Shown here one piece after another: positions 1 through 8,467 of a DNA stretch of 35,339 bases. Each line of letters opens with the position of its first letter. Positions within the stretch are counted from its first letter, which is position 1. The DNA is from JAHBNG01 sp039028975 (lineage in GTDB: Bacteria; Chloroflexota; Anaerolineae; Caldilineales; Caldilineaceae), in NCBI GenBank assembly GCA_039028975.1, contig JBCCHB010000164.1, positions 1 to 35,339 of the forward strand, read 5' to 3'. The position numbers and the translations under genes are program-made. The notes under the pieces are model-generated. The model made no database searches. It saw nothing but the letters and a program-made list of their open reading frames with translations, and had not been told where the DNA came from.

Positions 1-151
1 CAAATGATATTTTGTAGGTAAATCTGAAACGGAGATTCTCACGCTGTATTTTTGATGCCTATCCGGTCAATACGCGCTCAAATCAGTTAATTTTGGGTAG
101 AAATCGCTTCTGTTTGAACAAAACTCTTCAAAAATAAGGTGTTAATTTCAG

Positions 152-177
152 AGCAGATTCCAACGGACCGATCTGCT
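152..177 (-). terminator. weak hairpin downstream of the subtilase gene
   Basis: AGCAGAT (152-158) and ATCTGCT (171-177) form a perfect 7-bp stem with a 12-base loop, 56 bases past the stop of the minus-strand protease gene. No clear T-run follows in the minus direction, so it may only be a 3'-end stabilising hairpin. The rest of positions 1-232 shows no gene. Confidence 0.3.
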
Positions 178-232
178 GATTACGGATTCGCTGGGTGCTA
201 CCATGTGCGATTCGCTAAGCAGAGTCGACCCG

Positions 233-2689
233 TTACTCACAACTGATCGAGTGAAAGATATCATAACACTGATTCTTGCTTCCACTCGGCCTTGAAAGCC
301 AATTTTCTTCTCTAAACTCAACATACGAACTCTCATCTTCACCGCAGCCGATCAATCCCGCAGCCATCTTCTCGAAGCCCTCTTCTTGGCAAAATTGATT
401 GCCATTGGTGACCGACGACCAAATTCTGAGAGACGTATCAAATTGATTGGGACGTAGCGGACTCTGGAACGTTTCGCTGGCTGGACAGGTGATGAGTACA
501 TTGTCTAGACCCCACTGATCAAAGTTTCGACCACTGTGCCGAACTTGTCGCCAGCGGAATAGCGTGCTGCTGCTTTGGGCTGGGGCAGGAATCGACTCGC
601 TGATAGACGTCCACTCAGTAAAGTCTTCTGTATCATATTGCTCTAACAGGGACCACGACGAGCCGCCATCTGTAGAAAACTCCAAAACCACATCCTCCCC
701 CGCATCGGCATTCTCACCGCCATTGGCGCTGTTGCCAAAGATCAATTGGAACAAGATCGTTCCGCCCCCTGATACGTCCATGCCCCGCGTTGTTGCGAAA
801 CGGGTGTTGCCTGCTCTCGCCCCGCCAGTGAAGAAGAGGGAATTGGTATCACTAAAGTTTGTATTGACCACACCATTTTCGACCATGCTCCACTGGCTCA
901 CATCAAGGGCTGCATCAAAGTCATCGGCCAGCGTGTCGCATGAATCATCGGTTGCTTCTAGGGCTGCTGCAAAGGCATCCACCAATCCGTATCCCATCTC
1001 ATCATTCCAGCCACCATTGTTGCGCCCTACAACATTCTGGTAATTGTAGCCACTCACCTTTTGGGCCGTCTGCTCGATGATGTCGACGACCTGTTGTCGG
1101 GTAAGCTGGGGATTGATGGACAAAATGAGAGACGCAATACCTGCCACATGGGGCGTGGCCGAGGACGTCCCATTGAAGGTTAAGGTATAATCATCTGTAT
1201 CGTAACCGGGCTGTCCCTGGATGTCTGTCGTGGGAATCAGCACGCCAGGTGCCACCACATCGACCTCATCACCAAATTGACTGCCCCAATTCTCTCCATC
1301 ACACGAGAACGGATTCTTGCGTTCTCCACAGGGACTCATGGCCCCCACCGCCAAGATGTCAGGGTTTGAGTTAGCCGGATAGCCGACAGAACTAGCGTTG
1401 CTGTTACCTGTAGCAAATACAACCACCGTCCCAGCCCCGCCGCGACCTTGGTTGAGGGCAGACTCAATGGCATCGTCCATCAATGGGCTAGCAAGCAGAG
1501 TATGCCCCCAAGAATTGCTGATCACATCGGCACCGTTTTCCCAGGCCCAATTGATGCCATTGGCCAACTGCTGAGAGGCATTTACTCCGGTAACGAGAGT
1601 GTGGCTGACAGACATGAGTGTAATGTCTGGTGCTACGCCAGCCACCCCAATACTGTTATTGCGAGCTGCCCCCACAATACCGGCACAAGCTGTGCCATGA
1701 TTGCCCCGCACCTGGCTTGGCGACGTGCCATTTACCGTATCGAAGCTCAGTGGTGAGATGTTAGGCATATCTGGGTGATTCAATTCAACGCCGTGGTCAA
1801 CCACTGCCACGACAATGTCGCTATCCCCCGTACTCAGCGTCCAGGCGTCTTCTATATTGATATCCATGCCTACTGTACCACCATGTTGACCGGTATTGAG
1901 CAATCCCCACTGGCTACCAAAGTGTGTATCATTGACTACTTGAAAGGGGCGGTAATCCACCAGAAAGTCCGGCTCTGCGGCCTCAAATAACCCTGATTCA
2001 AAGAAGGCATTGGCCGCTTCCAAGGCATTGCCCGACGATTCAGTGGTGGAAGCCAAGGTATACCATAGGGGCATAAAGCGATTATTGCCCAGGATATCGA
2101 CGTTTAGCTCTTGAGCCAGCTCTTGCAACTGACCCAAATCCTCTGCACCCTTTAATTTGACATAAAACAGATGCGAGATGCCGACCTCCTCACCATTTGC
2201 AATCACATAAAAGGGTGCTTGATAGAGAAGGTTATCGGTCACAGTGGCATCTCGCGCGAAGGAGCTAGATTCAAAGGCCGTGCCTTCTAGCTCATCACTG
2301 TCAATAATGGCCCACTGCTGAGTGGGAATCTCTTGGGTCAGCGTCAGCCCACCTGGGGCTGCGAACTCTTGGTATTGCAGGATTTGGGCATCGTTTGACT
2401 CAAAGGATAAAGAGATCTCTTCCTGCTCAGCTTGGGCATCAAAGAGAACAAAACTCCGGGTCGCATTGATGCCAAGCTCCACCCGTTCACCATTATGATA
2501 GTAGTAGCTGCGCTCACCAGCTTCGACGCCTTCCTGAGCTGCCGGGCTAAACTCAGCACTTTCCAACGGCACCATAATCGGTTGACAGGCTACAACAAAG
2601 GCCATGGAGACAAATAGCGCCAAAACGATAAGGGTTGAAGGATTCCTATTTAAGAGCCTTCTTCTCCATGTTAATCTAACGGTATTCAT
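233..2689 (-). CDS. lipoprotein S8 (subtilisin-like) serine protease with reelin-like C-terminal domain
   Basis: Secreted, membrane-anchored subtilase, predicted to cleave extracellular proteins. An in-frame ATG lies at 2710, but the ATG at 2689 has AAAGG placed 7 bases upstream, so I choose 2689 (818 aa). A hydrophobic signal segment ends in VVAC, a lipobox with lipidated Cys about residue 35. A long propeptide-like region (about 60-250) precedes the catalytic domain. The triad is Asp 298 (VVDHG), His 331 (GNHGTACAG) and Ser 509 (NGTSSATPHVAG), with the oxyanion Asn in SNSWG near 392. Residues about 590-745 resemble a reelin sub-repeat: STDGGSSWSLL, TLFRWRQ, then QWGLDNVLI. About 80 further residues, Cys-containing, are unrecognised. 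It is the last gene on the minus strand at this edge; the next minus-strand gene upstream starts at 3409. Protease call is very secure; the C-terminal domain is by resemblance. Confidence 0.96.
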   Translation of the reverse strand: MNTVRLTWRRRLLNRNPSTLIVLALFVSMAFVVACQPIMVPLESAEFSPAAQEGVEAGERSYYYHNGERVELGINATRSFVLFDAQAEQEEISLSFESNDAQILQYQEFAAPGGLTLTQEIPTQQWAIIDSDELEGTAFESSSFARDATVTDNLLYQAPFYVIANGEEVGISHLFYVKLKGAEDLGQLQELAQELNVDILGNNRFMPLWYTLASTTESSGNALEAANAFFESGLFEAAEPDFLVDYRPFQVVNDTHFGSQWGLLNTGQHGGTVGMDINIEDAWTLSTGDSDIVVAVVDHGVELNHPDMPNISPLSFDTVNGTSPSQVRGNHGTACAGIVGAARNNSIGVAGVAPDITLMSVSHTLVTGVNASQQLANGINWAWENGADVISNSWGHTLLASPLMDDAIESALNQGRGGAGTVVVFATGNSNASSVGYPANSNPDILAVGAMSPCGERKNPFSCDGENWGSQFGDEVDVVAPGVLIPTTDIQGQPGYDTDDYTLTFNGTSSATPHVAGIASLILSINPQLTRQQVVDIIEQTAQKVSGYNYQNVVGRNNGGWNDEMGYGLVDAFAAALEATDDSCDTLADDFDAALDVSQWSMVENGVVNTNFSDTNSLFFTGGARAGNTRFATTRGMDVSGGGTILFQLIFGNSANGGENADAGEDVVLEFSTDGGSSWSLLEQYDTEDFTEWTSISESIPAPAQSSSTLFRWRQVRHSGRNFDQWGLDNVLITCPASETFQSPLRPNQFDTSLRIWSSVTNGNQFCQEEGFEKMAAGLIGCGEDESSYVEFREENWLSRPSGSKNQCYDIFHSISCE

Positions 2690-2800
2690 AGCATTTCCTT
2701 TCTTGAACATGTACTGCCTTCAAAACGAAATTTTTCTTCTCTGTTCAATTACTGGAGATGCGATGAAACCGCAATACCTTTCAAAATAGTTTGTCATGGC

Positions 2801-2814
2801 CATAGAATTCTATG
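2801..2814. promoter_or_regulatory. 14-bp perfect palindrome upstream of the subtilase
   Basis: CATAGAATTCTATG is a perfect 14-bp palindrome about 110 bp upstream of the protease start. It could be an operator. I see no convincing -35/-10 pair next to it, and a single such palindrome can arise by chance. Confidence 0.25.
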
Positions 2815-2911
2815 AAGAATGAATAGACGTTAGAGGCATCCCGTCCCGGGTAATATCGAAGGGGATGAGGGTTTATTCGGCGCTATTCAATCAAGAGAAG
2901 ATAGATTTTAT

Positions 2912-3409
2912 CTAGCCTTTGGTAGATTCGGTTTGAAATGGCTCTTGCGCGGAATGTGTCTCTTGTCCCCTTCTATTCTTCTCCTTTTGACTTTGGCCTA
3001 ACCTTGTATCTTGGTTAATAGCTGCTATATCCCGAGTATTCTTTTGCACAGCGATGGCCGCAAACAGACTCATCGTATAGGCCATTGCGTAAAACCCTTT
3101 TTCACTTAACCACATATCAGCATTCCACAAGGCTAATACAAGCAACATAATGGCGATAATGGTCGACACCCAGCTAAGGCCAAAGTAGACATCCGTTACC
3201 GGAATCCCCTCGTGTCGGTCACGGACGCTCTTCTGTAAAGAAATGGCTGAAAATAGACCATAAAAGATTAGGGTTAAGTGGTATCCTCGCTCAGTCAGTT
3301 CTATCTCTGCATTCCAAAGCCCGATAAGATATGCGCTGATACCCACTATCAGTACGGCCCAAGAGGCGAATATAAATGCCTGCGTCGGTTTTTGTTGATA
3401 GATGTTCAT
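2912..3409 (-). CDS. yiaA: YiaA-type inner membrane protein (tandem YiaA/B two-helix domains)
   Basis: Small membrane protein of unknown biochemical role. The open frame continues upstream to 3484, but the ATG at 3409 has AAGGGAG 7 bases upstream and gives the N terminus MNIYQQKPTQAF, matching where YiaA proteins begin (165 aa). Two copies of the two-helix unit are visible at about 8-65 and 72-125. Each has a helix, then a LWNA motif, an L[ST]E[KR]G[FY] turn, a second helix, and QK..RD (LQKSVRDRHEGIP, VQKNTRD). The C-terminal 35-40 residues are hydrophilic, with many Q, E and K, and probably cytoplasmic. The start has good Shine-Dalgarno support and the gene is monocistronic as far as can be seen. 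E. coli YiaA has the same double-unit layout; family membership is secure, function is not known. Confidence 0.88.
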   Translation of the reverse strand: MNIYQQKPTQAFIFASWAVLIVGISAYLIGLWNAEIELTERGYHLTLIFYGLFSAISLQKSVRDRHEGIPVTDVYFGLSWVSTIIAIMLLVLALWNADMWLSEKGFYAMAYTMSLFAAIAVQKNTRDIAAINQDTRLGQSQKEKNRRGQETHSAQEPFQTESTKG

Positions 3410-3681
3410 CAAATTACTCCCTTTAGGAACGGGAATTAAATAACTTGAGCACTTGAAGGGGCTACACCCGATTGAAACGCGCAAGTTATTTACAACTCGT
3501 TCCTTATTTGCGGATAACTCTCACTCTATGGAGATAGTATAGTGGAAAGTGCTGCCGGATGCTGCTTTAATATTGCAGAGTCTTGGAGGCGTAGCCACAA
3601 ATATTACAGGATTGATTTTCGCATGTATGGGATTGCTCTTTCAAAATTCAGTATCTGAGGGTACAGATATTGGGTAGTGCT

Positions 3682-3960
3682 TCACATTTCATCGATATCA
3701 TCTATCTGATCTGATTCGTTTGCATCATCTGCCTCAGTGGCTTCATCTATCTGAGCTACTTCTTCCACCTCGAATTCTAACAATTCCTCTGCATAAAAAA
3801 AGGCAGCTAGTTTTATCGGATCGGTAAAGGTTTTAGATATTCCTGTACGGACATCAACAAGCTGAACCCGCCACGGAACCGGCGAAGGTAAGCCCGTCTG
3901 GCTTGACCAAACACGCACAATATAGGAACGGTAAGCTGGTAAGTAACGGTGTTCTGACAT
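3682..3960 (-). CDS. small uncharacterised 'RVW' protein with acidic tail
   Basis: 92-residue protein, no function recognised. The start ATG is preceded by AGAGGAG at short spacing. The first 55 residues form a compact unit starting SYIVRVW, followed by SPVPWRVQLVDVRTG and a TFTDPIKLAAFF segment. This reads like a short beta-rich fold with a final helix. The last 35 residues are highly acidic (runs of E and D, ending DDIDEM) with no basic residue. The same N-terminal unit recurs in the 70-residue protein at 25712-25924 (SFIIRVW, SPV, LLNVETQ, FTKLDHLF), so both belong to one family. I recall similar short proteins in Chloroflexota genomes, but no named domain. It lies downstream of a long intergenic region with phased repeats. 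Confidence 0.75.
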   Translation of the reverse strand: MSEHRYLPAYRSYIVRVWSSQTGLPSPVPWRVQLVDVRTGISKTFTDPIKLAAFFYAEELLEFEVEEVAQIDEATEADDANESDQIDDIDEM

Positions 3961-4122
3961 GATCTCCTCTATTATGCTCTATTCAGAACGATTTGGGATT
4001 CTGCCCTGAAATAGGGAACACGGACCAGATGGATTAGCGGGACTTTTTCATCCTCTGTGGTGCTCCTTGAACCACGAAAACTACTGACTTTCACTAGCCT
4101 AAAATCTATTATCTCCTACTAA

Positions 4123-4332
4123 CGTGATGAATGCGTGATAAATCCTATTCTTTATTTATAGCTTCATATTCTGTCTATACTATGGTCGATTTCAAACCAG
4201 GTGTTTTCCTTGGTTCTAACGGAAAGACCAAACGCCCATTTTGAGACGGCGTGAGCATGGGCGTGATGACGCCTATGCAAATGCGTGATGGATGATCAGT
4301 TTTTGAGTTGAATACATCACGCTTTCATCACG
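4123..4332. promoter_or_regulatory. phased CGTGATG heptamer array (putative regulator sites)
   Basis: Six near-identical heptamers occur as three pairs: 4123-4129 and 4134-4140 (CGTGATG, CGTGATA, step 11 bp), 4262-4268 and 4284-4290 (step 22 bp), and on the opposite strand CATCACG at 4315-4321 and 4326-4332 (step 11 bp). Pairs one and three are inverted copies matching at 16 of 18 positions. Spacing of one or two helical turns is typical of direct-repeat sites bound side by side by winged-helix regulators such as OmpR/SARP types. Which flanking gene is controlled is not clear. Confidence 0.55.
4175..4209 (+). repeat. dispersed CTATACT..GGTCG element, copy A
   Basis: A 35-bp sequence starting CTATACTATGGTCG. 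It matches copy C (8468-8502) at 28 of 35 positions and copy B (6941 onward) over the first 25 or so. TATACT can serve as a -10 box. A CGCCCAT/ATGGGCG stem follows within 60 bases. No good -35 is seen for this copy. Confidence 0.5.
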
Positions 4333-4655
4333 GCTGTTCCATACAATACGGTTGACCAGGAAAAACGATTATCCGTCTCTATATCCTGGAAAACTATGCA
4401 ATACAAGTCATCAATAAACCCTTAAAGAGGTATTCGTTCCATGATTCGCAACATTCGATAAAAACCATAGGTAATCTCTGCTTGCGGAACATCGTTTTGG
4501 TTCAAAAGCCTTATGTTTATTTAACGATGCATCTAACGGTGTGTTTCACGGTACGTCTCACAGAAATTTAACGGCAAGCAAATAGGCTAGGGCCAGCACA
4601 TGAATTATGTCTTGCATAGTCAAATTTATCTCAATCCGTTTAATCAGGAGAAAAA

Positions 4656-6911
4656 ATGAAAGTCAATCAGCCCATTAGTAATCGGCATTATCAAAAAACT
4701 ATGAAAAGCGTCAAACATATCATTGGCATCAATATATTGCTTCTCATCTGCCTGATTGGAAGCACGTTACCTGCTGCTGCAGCTCACGTCCCCGCACTGT
4801 TAGGCCAGGATTTCCAAACTACGATAACTGTAAACACAACCAGCGATCCAGATGCAACGACTGCGAGCCGAAGCTGTACACTCAATGGGAATGGTGTACG
4901 ACCCGCCGAAGATGGTCTGTGCAGCCTACGTCGTGCTATCATCGAAGCCAGCAAACGCAATCTAGCCGACCGGCCCATCCTCATCGCCTTTGATTTGCCC
5001 GCTGACGAGGAAAATAGCGTGGCTGGGACTTGGACGATTAATATAGAGGCAGGTCTTCCTGGCATCGAGACCCTATCAAGTGTAGTAGAGCCAGAAAGCA
5101 TGGTGACAATCGACGGCGCGACTCAGCCCGGCGGGCGAACAGATGGACCAGCCGTATTCATCAACACCAGTGGACCCCTATCCCTAAATCGTAATGGGAA
5201 CACTATCCGCAACCTGGGCTTCTATGGCGGTGGAACAATCCAACTTAGCCGTGCATCTAGCCGTGATCGACAAGGCAATCAATTAGTCGAAAATGTTTGG
5301 ATGGGCCTAAGTGAAGATGGCCAATCCATGGTTTTAGAGGATGAAGACAACCCCAATGGTCTAGCGGGCGGTGGCATCACAATTAACCAGTCAGATGGCA
5401 ACATTGTTCGCAATAATGTCGTTGTTGGTGCTACCGGACGGGCGATTAATATCTTAACCGGTGACGACAATGAGGTGACCGGCAACCTAATCGGTACCCG
5501 TGCAGATGGCACTGTGCCCATTGTTCCCGCTGCTAATCAATGTATACGCAGCTTGCTCTACGATCCCAATAACTGGTATGGCGGCTGGGGAATTCAGGTA
5601 AGTGGCGCGGACAATATGATCACCAACAATCGCATTGCGGGTCTCCATCAAGTTCAGACCGCAAACGAAACGTCACCTATGGCCATTGACGTGAGTAATG
5701 CGGAGAATGCCCTGATTCAGAACAACATTATTGGCATCGATAGTGCTGGCAATGAAGTAGGTGTCTGTGGAATTGGCATTAACGCAATAGGCAAATCCAT
5801 CACCAGCTCTGGCGACAGTATTAAGCTAATCGAAAATACCATTGTGCGTAGCCGTAAGGGCTTCGAAGAGCCAGAATCAGATACCGCTATCTATCTCGGC
5901 GGCACCAGTGGCATCACCGTGCAAGGCAATATTATTCGAGACGCTACGGAAAAAGTGATTGGTTTTAGTTCACAGGTTCCAACCTTTTGGCGTAATTTTG
6001 AGCCTGCCAAGATTACCGACATCGAAGGAACCAGCGTATCTGGTAAGAGCGGCGCAGACAGCCCTTGCCCCAACTGTGTGATTGAATTGTTCTTGGATGA
6101 CCTGGATAATCAGCAGGAAGCACTAGAGATGGTTGGTACGGCCACGGCAGATGCCAATGGAATGTGGAGCACAACGCTAACTAAGGCTGTTCCTGACGGG
6201 ATGGCCCTGCGTACGACCAGCACAACCCAGGATGTGAACATTATCGGCACCCTGGACCGAGGAACTTCGACGAAGATGTCTGGCCTTCAGGTGCCACCAA
6301 CCAACATCGAGATTGAAGGCCCAACCGAAGGATTTACAGGTATAGATTATACCTTCGATTACCAGGTTCTTATCGAACAGGTGATGACACCACTCACCAT
6401 GACTGTATCGGCCACTGATCAGGAAACATTTGTCACGACCATTAACAAGACTAATGAAGACTTTGTTGGCCGATGGGCAAGTCCAGGCACCAAGACCATC
6501 ACAATACGCGCTGAAAATTGTCTGGGAGCCGTTACACGAACCCATCAGATTGAGATTGCCGGTCTTCGGGCAGACCTAATAGAGGTAACTGGTCCAACGA
6601 CTGGTGATACCGGCCAATCTTACCTATTCAATGTTGTCATTAACCAACCTAATGTCGCACTACCTATTTTGGTCCGGACCGAGATCACCGATGATACAAC
6701 CAAGGATTACGTCTTCAATAGTACTGAATTTAGTATTGCTGCAATGTGGACGACAACTGGAACCAAGACCATCAAACTCATTATCAGCAACGGTGGCGAC
6801 CCAGTGGAGCAGACTTATACAATTACTATCGATGATATTCCAGGCGGCTCTGATGACGACGACCAGGGCGGTTCTGACGACGAGTATATAATCTTTCTCC
6901 CCAATATTTGA
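4656..6911 (+). CDS. secreted CSLREA/right-handed beta-helix protein with Ig-like repeats
   Basis: 751-residue exported protein, probably cell-surface or extracellular; no enzymatic activity can be assigned. The start ATG has GGAG 6 bases upstream. A signal peptide with hydrophobic core IIGINILLLICLIG ends at an Ala-rich site about residue 45. A CSLREA-type signature follows: ITVNTTSDPD, then EDGLCSLRRAI near residue 88 (CSLRRAI in place of CSLREAI). Residues about 130-440 have short Asn/Gly-rich turns (GNTIRNLGF, DNEVTGNLIGT, ITVQGNIIRD) typical of right-handed parallel beta-helix folds. From about 450 there are two or three Ig-like/carbohydrate-binding-like beta-sandwich units, including a TADANGMWST segment. 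An acidic linker (GGSDDDDQGGSDDE) leads to the final residues YIIFLPNI, resembling the tail of the giant protein at 26787-35177. Confidence 0.9.
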   Translation: MKVNQPISNRHYQKTMKSVKHIIGINILLLICLIGSTLPAAAAHVPALLGQDFQTTITVNTTSDPDATTASRSCTLNGNGVRPAEDGLCSLRRAIIEASKRNLADRPILIAFDLPADEENSVAGTWTINIEAGLPGIETLSSVVEPESMVTIDGATQPGGRTDGPAVFINTSGPLSLNRNGNTIRNLGFYGGGTIQLSRASSRDRQGNQLVENVWMGLSEDGQSMVLEDEDNPNGLAGGGITINQSDGNIVRNNVVVGATGRAINILTGDDNEVTGNLIGTRADGTVPIVPAANQCIRSLLYDPNNWYGGWGIQVSGADNMITNNRIAGLHQVQTANETSPMAIDVSNAENALIQNNIIGIDSAGNEVGVCGIGINAIGKSITSSGDSIKLIENTIVRSRKGFEEPESDTAIYLGGTSGITVQGNIIRDATEKVIGFSSQVPTFWRNFEPAKITDIEGTSVSGKSGADSPCPNCVIELFLDDLDNQQEALEMVGTATADANGMWSTTLTKAVPDGMALRTTSTTQDVNIIGTLDRGTSTKMSGLQVPPTNIEIEGPTEGFTGIDYTFDYQVLIEQVMTPLTMTVSATDQETFVTTINKTNEDFVGRWASPGTKTITIRAENCLGAVTRTHQIEIAGLRADLIEVTGPTTGDTGQSYLFNVVINQPNVALPILVRTEITDDTTKDYVFNSTEFSIAAMWTTTGTKTIKLIISNGGDPVEQTYTITIDDIPGGSDDDDQGGSDDEYIIFLPNI

Positions 6912-6918
6912 GAATAGA

Positions 6919-6947
6919 TTGACGATCAGATAGCTGTTTGCTATACT
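6919..6947 (+). promoter_or_regulatory. sigma70-type promoter TTGACG-N17-TATACT
   Basis: TTGACG (6919-6924) and TATACT (6942-6947) are separated by exactly 17 bp, 8 bp after the stop codon of the CSLREA protein. The -10 lies inside copy B of the dispersed element. The predicted transcript starts near 6954 and meets a terminator at 7047-7085. Confidence 0.7.
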
Positions 6948-6966
6948 GCGGTCGAATTGAAACCCG
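6941..6966 (+). repeat. dispersed CTATACT..GGTCG element, copy B
   Basis: CTATACTGCGGTCG followed by AATTGAAACC. The first 14 bases are identical to copy C and 12 of 14 match copy A. The similarity fades after about 25 bases. Confidence 0.5.
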
Positions 6967-7085
6967 TACGTTGGTACTCCCGGCAGAGCCGTGGAATAGC
7001 GGGAGGCACAATCGGAACTGTGTATCAAGTAATGGGATAACTAAACAACCGTGGCCTGAACTTCCCTGGCCGCGGTTCTATTTTG
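6954..7085 (+). ncRNA. putative small RNA or attenuator leader
   Basis: Bounded by the promoter at 6919-6947 and the terminator at 7047-7085. It has an internal CTCCCG...CGGGAG stem (about 6977-7004). The sequence CCGTGG occurs both at 6989-6994 and in the 5' arm of the terminator (7049-7054), so the upstream copy could pair with the terminator's 3' arm instead. This is the layout of an attenuator for the gene starting at 7131, or else a free RNA of about 130 bases. It does not match any riboswitch consensus I know. Confidence 0.4.
7047..7085 (+). terminator. rho-independent terminator
   Basis: AACCGTGGCC (7047-7056) pairs with GGCCGCGGTT (7068-7077) with one G-T pair and an 11-base loop, followed by CTATTTT. 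It ends the short transcription unit from the 6919 promoter and lies 45 bases before the next start codon. Confidence 0.75.
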
Positions 7086-7130
7086 ATAAATTTTCTGTGA
7101 CGAGAGTCGCATAAAAAAACGAGATTTCTA

Positions 7131-8096
7131 TTGACAAAAAACTATCTACAACGGCCACGATCTATCACGCGACCTTACACACGACCATACACTATTGGGG
7201 GGATTAGCGGCGCTATTGGCATGGATGTTCGTGAACTACTGATCGATGGCTACAGTATGAACCAGATTAACCAGGTCATTGATGGGTCAATCACGCTGAG
7301 CGATCTACAACGGTCGAAACCAGAGGATAAGGTGACCCATCCGCTCTCTGGCTCAACGGATTCTGATAAGAAAGGAAAAAAAATGTCTATTCGCAAGAAC
7401 AACGATACATTTGCTGGTGACGTACGTCCGGATGGGGAGGTCATCAAGGTATCAGCAGCCGTGGGGGATGCAACTGGGCAGATGGTTCAACGAAATGAGA
7501 GTGGAATCTATCTGTTAGAACATGGCCAAGAATTTTCTTTGATACTCAGTAACTATATCGCTAGACGCCAAGTTCTTATGCACATTACAGGCGATGATGA
7601 GAGTACGGTCATTGCGGATGGCTTAGTCTTGCAACCTAATCGGATTAAGTACGCCTTAAAGCGCTGGCTTTCAGTTGATCAAGCTTTTGTTGCCTATCGC
7701 CGCGAGAGTGAAGAAGGAGACGCCGTAGGAGGCCAAAGCGTCTCTGATGGAGGGGGCGGCTTAATCAAAATTGTCTTTACCATTGGGCGTATGGAGGCGA
7801 TGACCCGATCGACTCCTGCCGTTCGAGGACCTGTTCGATCTGTCACTAGAGGTTTGGATGAATCCTCCGGTGAGATAGAATCTTTCAGCGTATCTATGTC
7901 AGAGAGCTCCTCCAGTGAAGTTGAAGAAGGGGTAATGGGAGCAGGTAAGGAGACCGGGCAGCGCTTCCGCAAGGTAACATTCAATGCTGACACGGACCTT
8001 CCGGAATTCGAGATTCAGCTTCGCTGGGGGATTGTCTCATCATCTGCGACTACACCGCCGCCAGATCGGCGGGTTGTATCGGCTCCTGGAATTTGA
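7131..8096 (+). CDS. uncharacterised protein, TTG start
   Basis: 321 residues from a TTG at 7131 with poor Shine-Dalgarno support; no function recognised. An internal ATG at 7383 (MSIRKNNDTF, 237 aa) has AAAGGA in a good position and is a serious alternative start. The upstream part still reads as coding: a short helical segment VRELLIDGYSMNQINQVIDG at about 33-52. The central part (about 110-225) contains FSLILSNYIARRQVLMHITGD, VIADG and a late GGLIKIVFTIGRM strand. It is reminiscent of bacterial beta-sandwich proteins with an 'N..xRR...DG' core, but I cannot name a family. The remainder is Ser/Glu-rich with a final FEIQLRWGIV strand. No signal peptide or membrane segment. Two hairpins follow at 8204-8285. 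The leader may attenuate its expression. Confidence 0.7.
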   Translation: MTKNYLQRPRSITRPYTRPYTIGGISGAIGMDVRELLIDGYSMNQINQVIDGSITLSDLQRSKPEDKVTHPLSGSTDSDKKGKKMSIRKNNDTFAGDVRPDGEVIKVSAAVGDATGQMVQRNESGIYLLEHGQEFSLILSNYIARRQVLMHITGDDESTVIADGLVLQPNRIKYALKRWLSVDQAFVAYRRESEEGDAVGGQSVSDGGGGLIKIVFTIGRMEAMTRSTPAVRGPVRSVTRGLDESSGEIESFSVSMSESSSSEVEEGVMGAGKETGQRFRKVTFNADTDLPEFEIQLRWGIVSSSATTPPPDRRVVSAPGI

Positions 8097-8203
8097 TGTA
8101 CGCCACCAAATGAGTGCTGAGGATTTGTCACTGTAATGAATCGATCGTAAATGATTTGTGTATTTCAATAGACTTAAATAATGATAGAATTGTTTGATTC
8201 TTA

Positions 8204-8234
8204 GCCCTGAATAATCAGGTTGAGGGCACTTTTT
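8204..8234 (+). terminator. rho-independent terminator after the 7131 gene
   Basis: GCCCT (8204-8208) pairs with AGGGC (8223-8227), and an alternative inner CCTGA/TCAGG stem is possible. A run of five T follows directly. It is 108 bases past the stop codon of the plus-strand gene. Confidence 0.5.
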
Positions 8235-8244
8235 CCGCCAATCA

Positions 8245-8285
8245 AAAGAGAGGTTGACGGTCTCATAGATCGTTAACCTCTCTTT
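8245..8285. terminator. strong bidirectional hairpin
   Basis: AAAGAGAGGTTGACG (8245-8259) pairs with CGTTAACCTCTCTTT (8271-8285): 15 bp with one G-T pair and an 11-base loop. A/T tails on both sides let it act from either direction. Together with the preceding hairpin it closes the plus-strand unit. Confidence 0.7.
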
Positions 8286-8467
8286 CAGCATTAAGCCCAC
8301 TAATTGTATTTCGTTCTGCTCCAATTCCAAGTTTGAGCTCTCCTACATAGACTATGGAAAACTCCCGGTATGAATGCAAACACTATGTAACAGCGGAAAA
8401 TTGTGCTGCATTCACCTAATCGTTAGGAATCAAGATCAAGTAAAACTCAAAACTTCGACCCTGTCAT

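Larger units (their letters stand above)
3961..4655. other. 695-bp divergent intergenic region with repeated motifs
   Basis: No open frame here looks coding. It separates the minus-strand RVW gene from the plus-strand CSLREA protein gene. It contains the CGTGATG heptamer array (4123-4332), the first CTATACT element (4175-4209) and a perfect CGCCCAT/ATGGGCG dyad (about 4233-4263). Around 4520-4562 is a looser series of AACGG/CACGG/CACGT-type repeats. A start-proximal GGAG sits before the ATG at 4656. Confidence 0.7.

Noticed and set aside
564..1043. Plus-strand 159-codon frame
   Set aside because: Antisense to the C-terminal domain of the subtilase; no family features.
6954..7085. Known riboswitch class
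   Set aside because: Checked by eye against c-di-GMP and cobalamin consensus features. The conserved loops of those classes are missing.
8040..8330. Minus-strand 96-codon frame between 8.0 and 8.3 kb
   Set aside because: It overlaps the 3' end of a better plus-strand gene and runs through two terminator hairpins; no ribosome site or family match.
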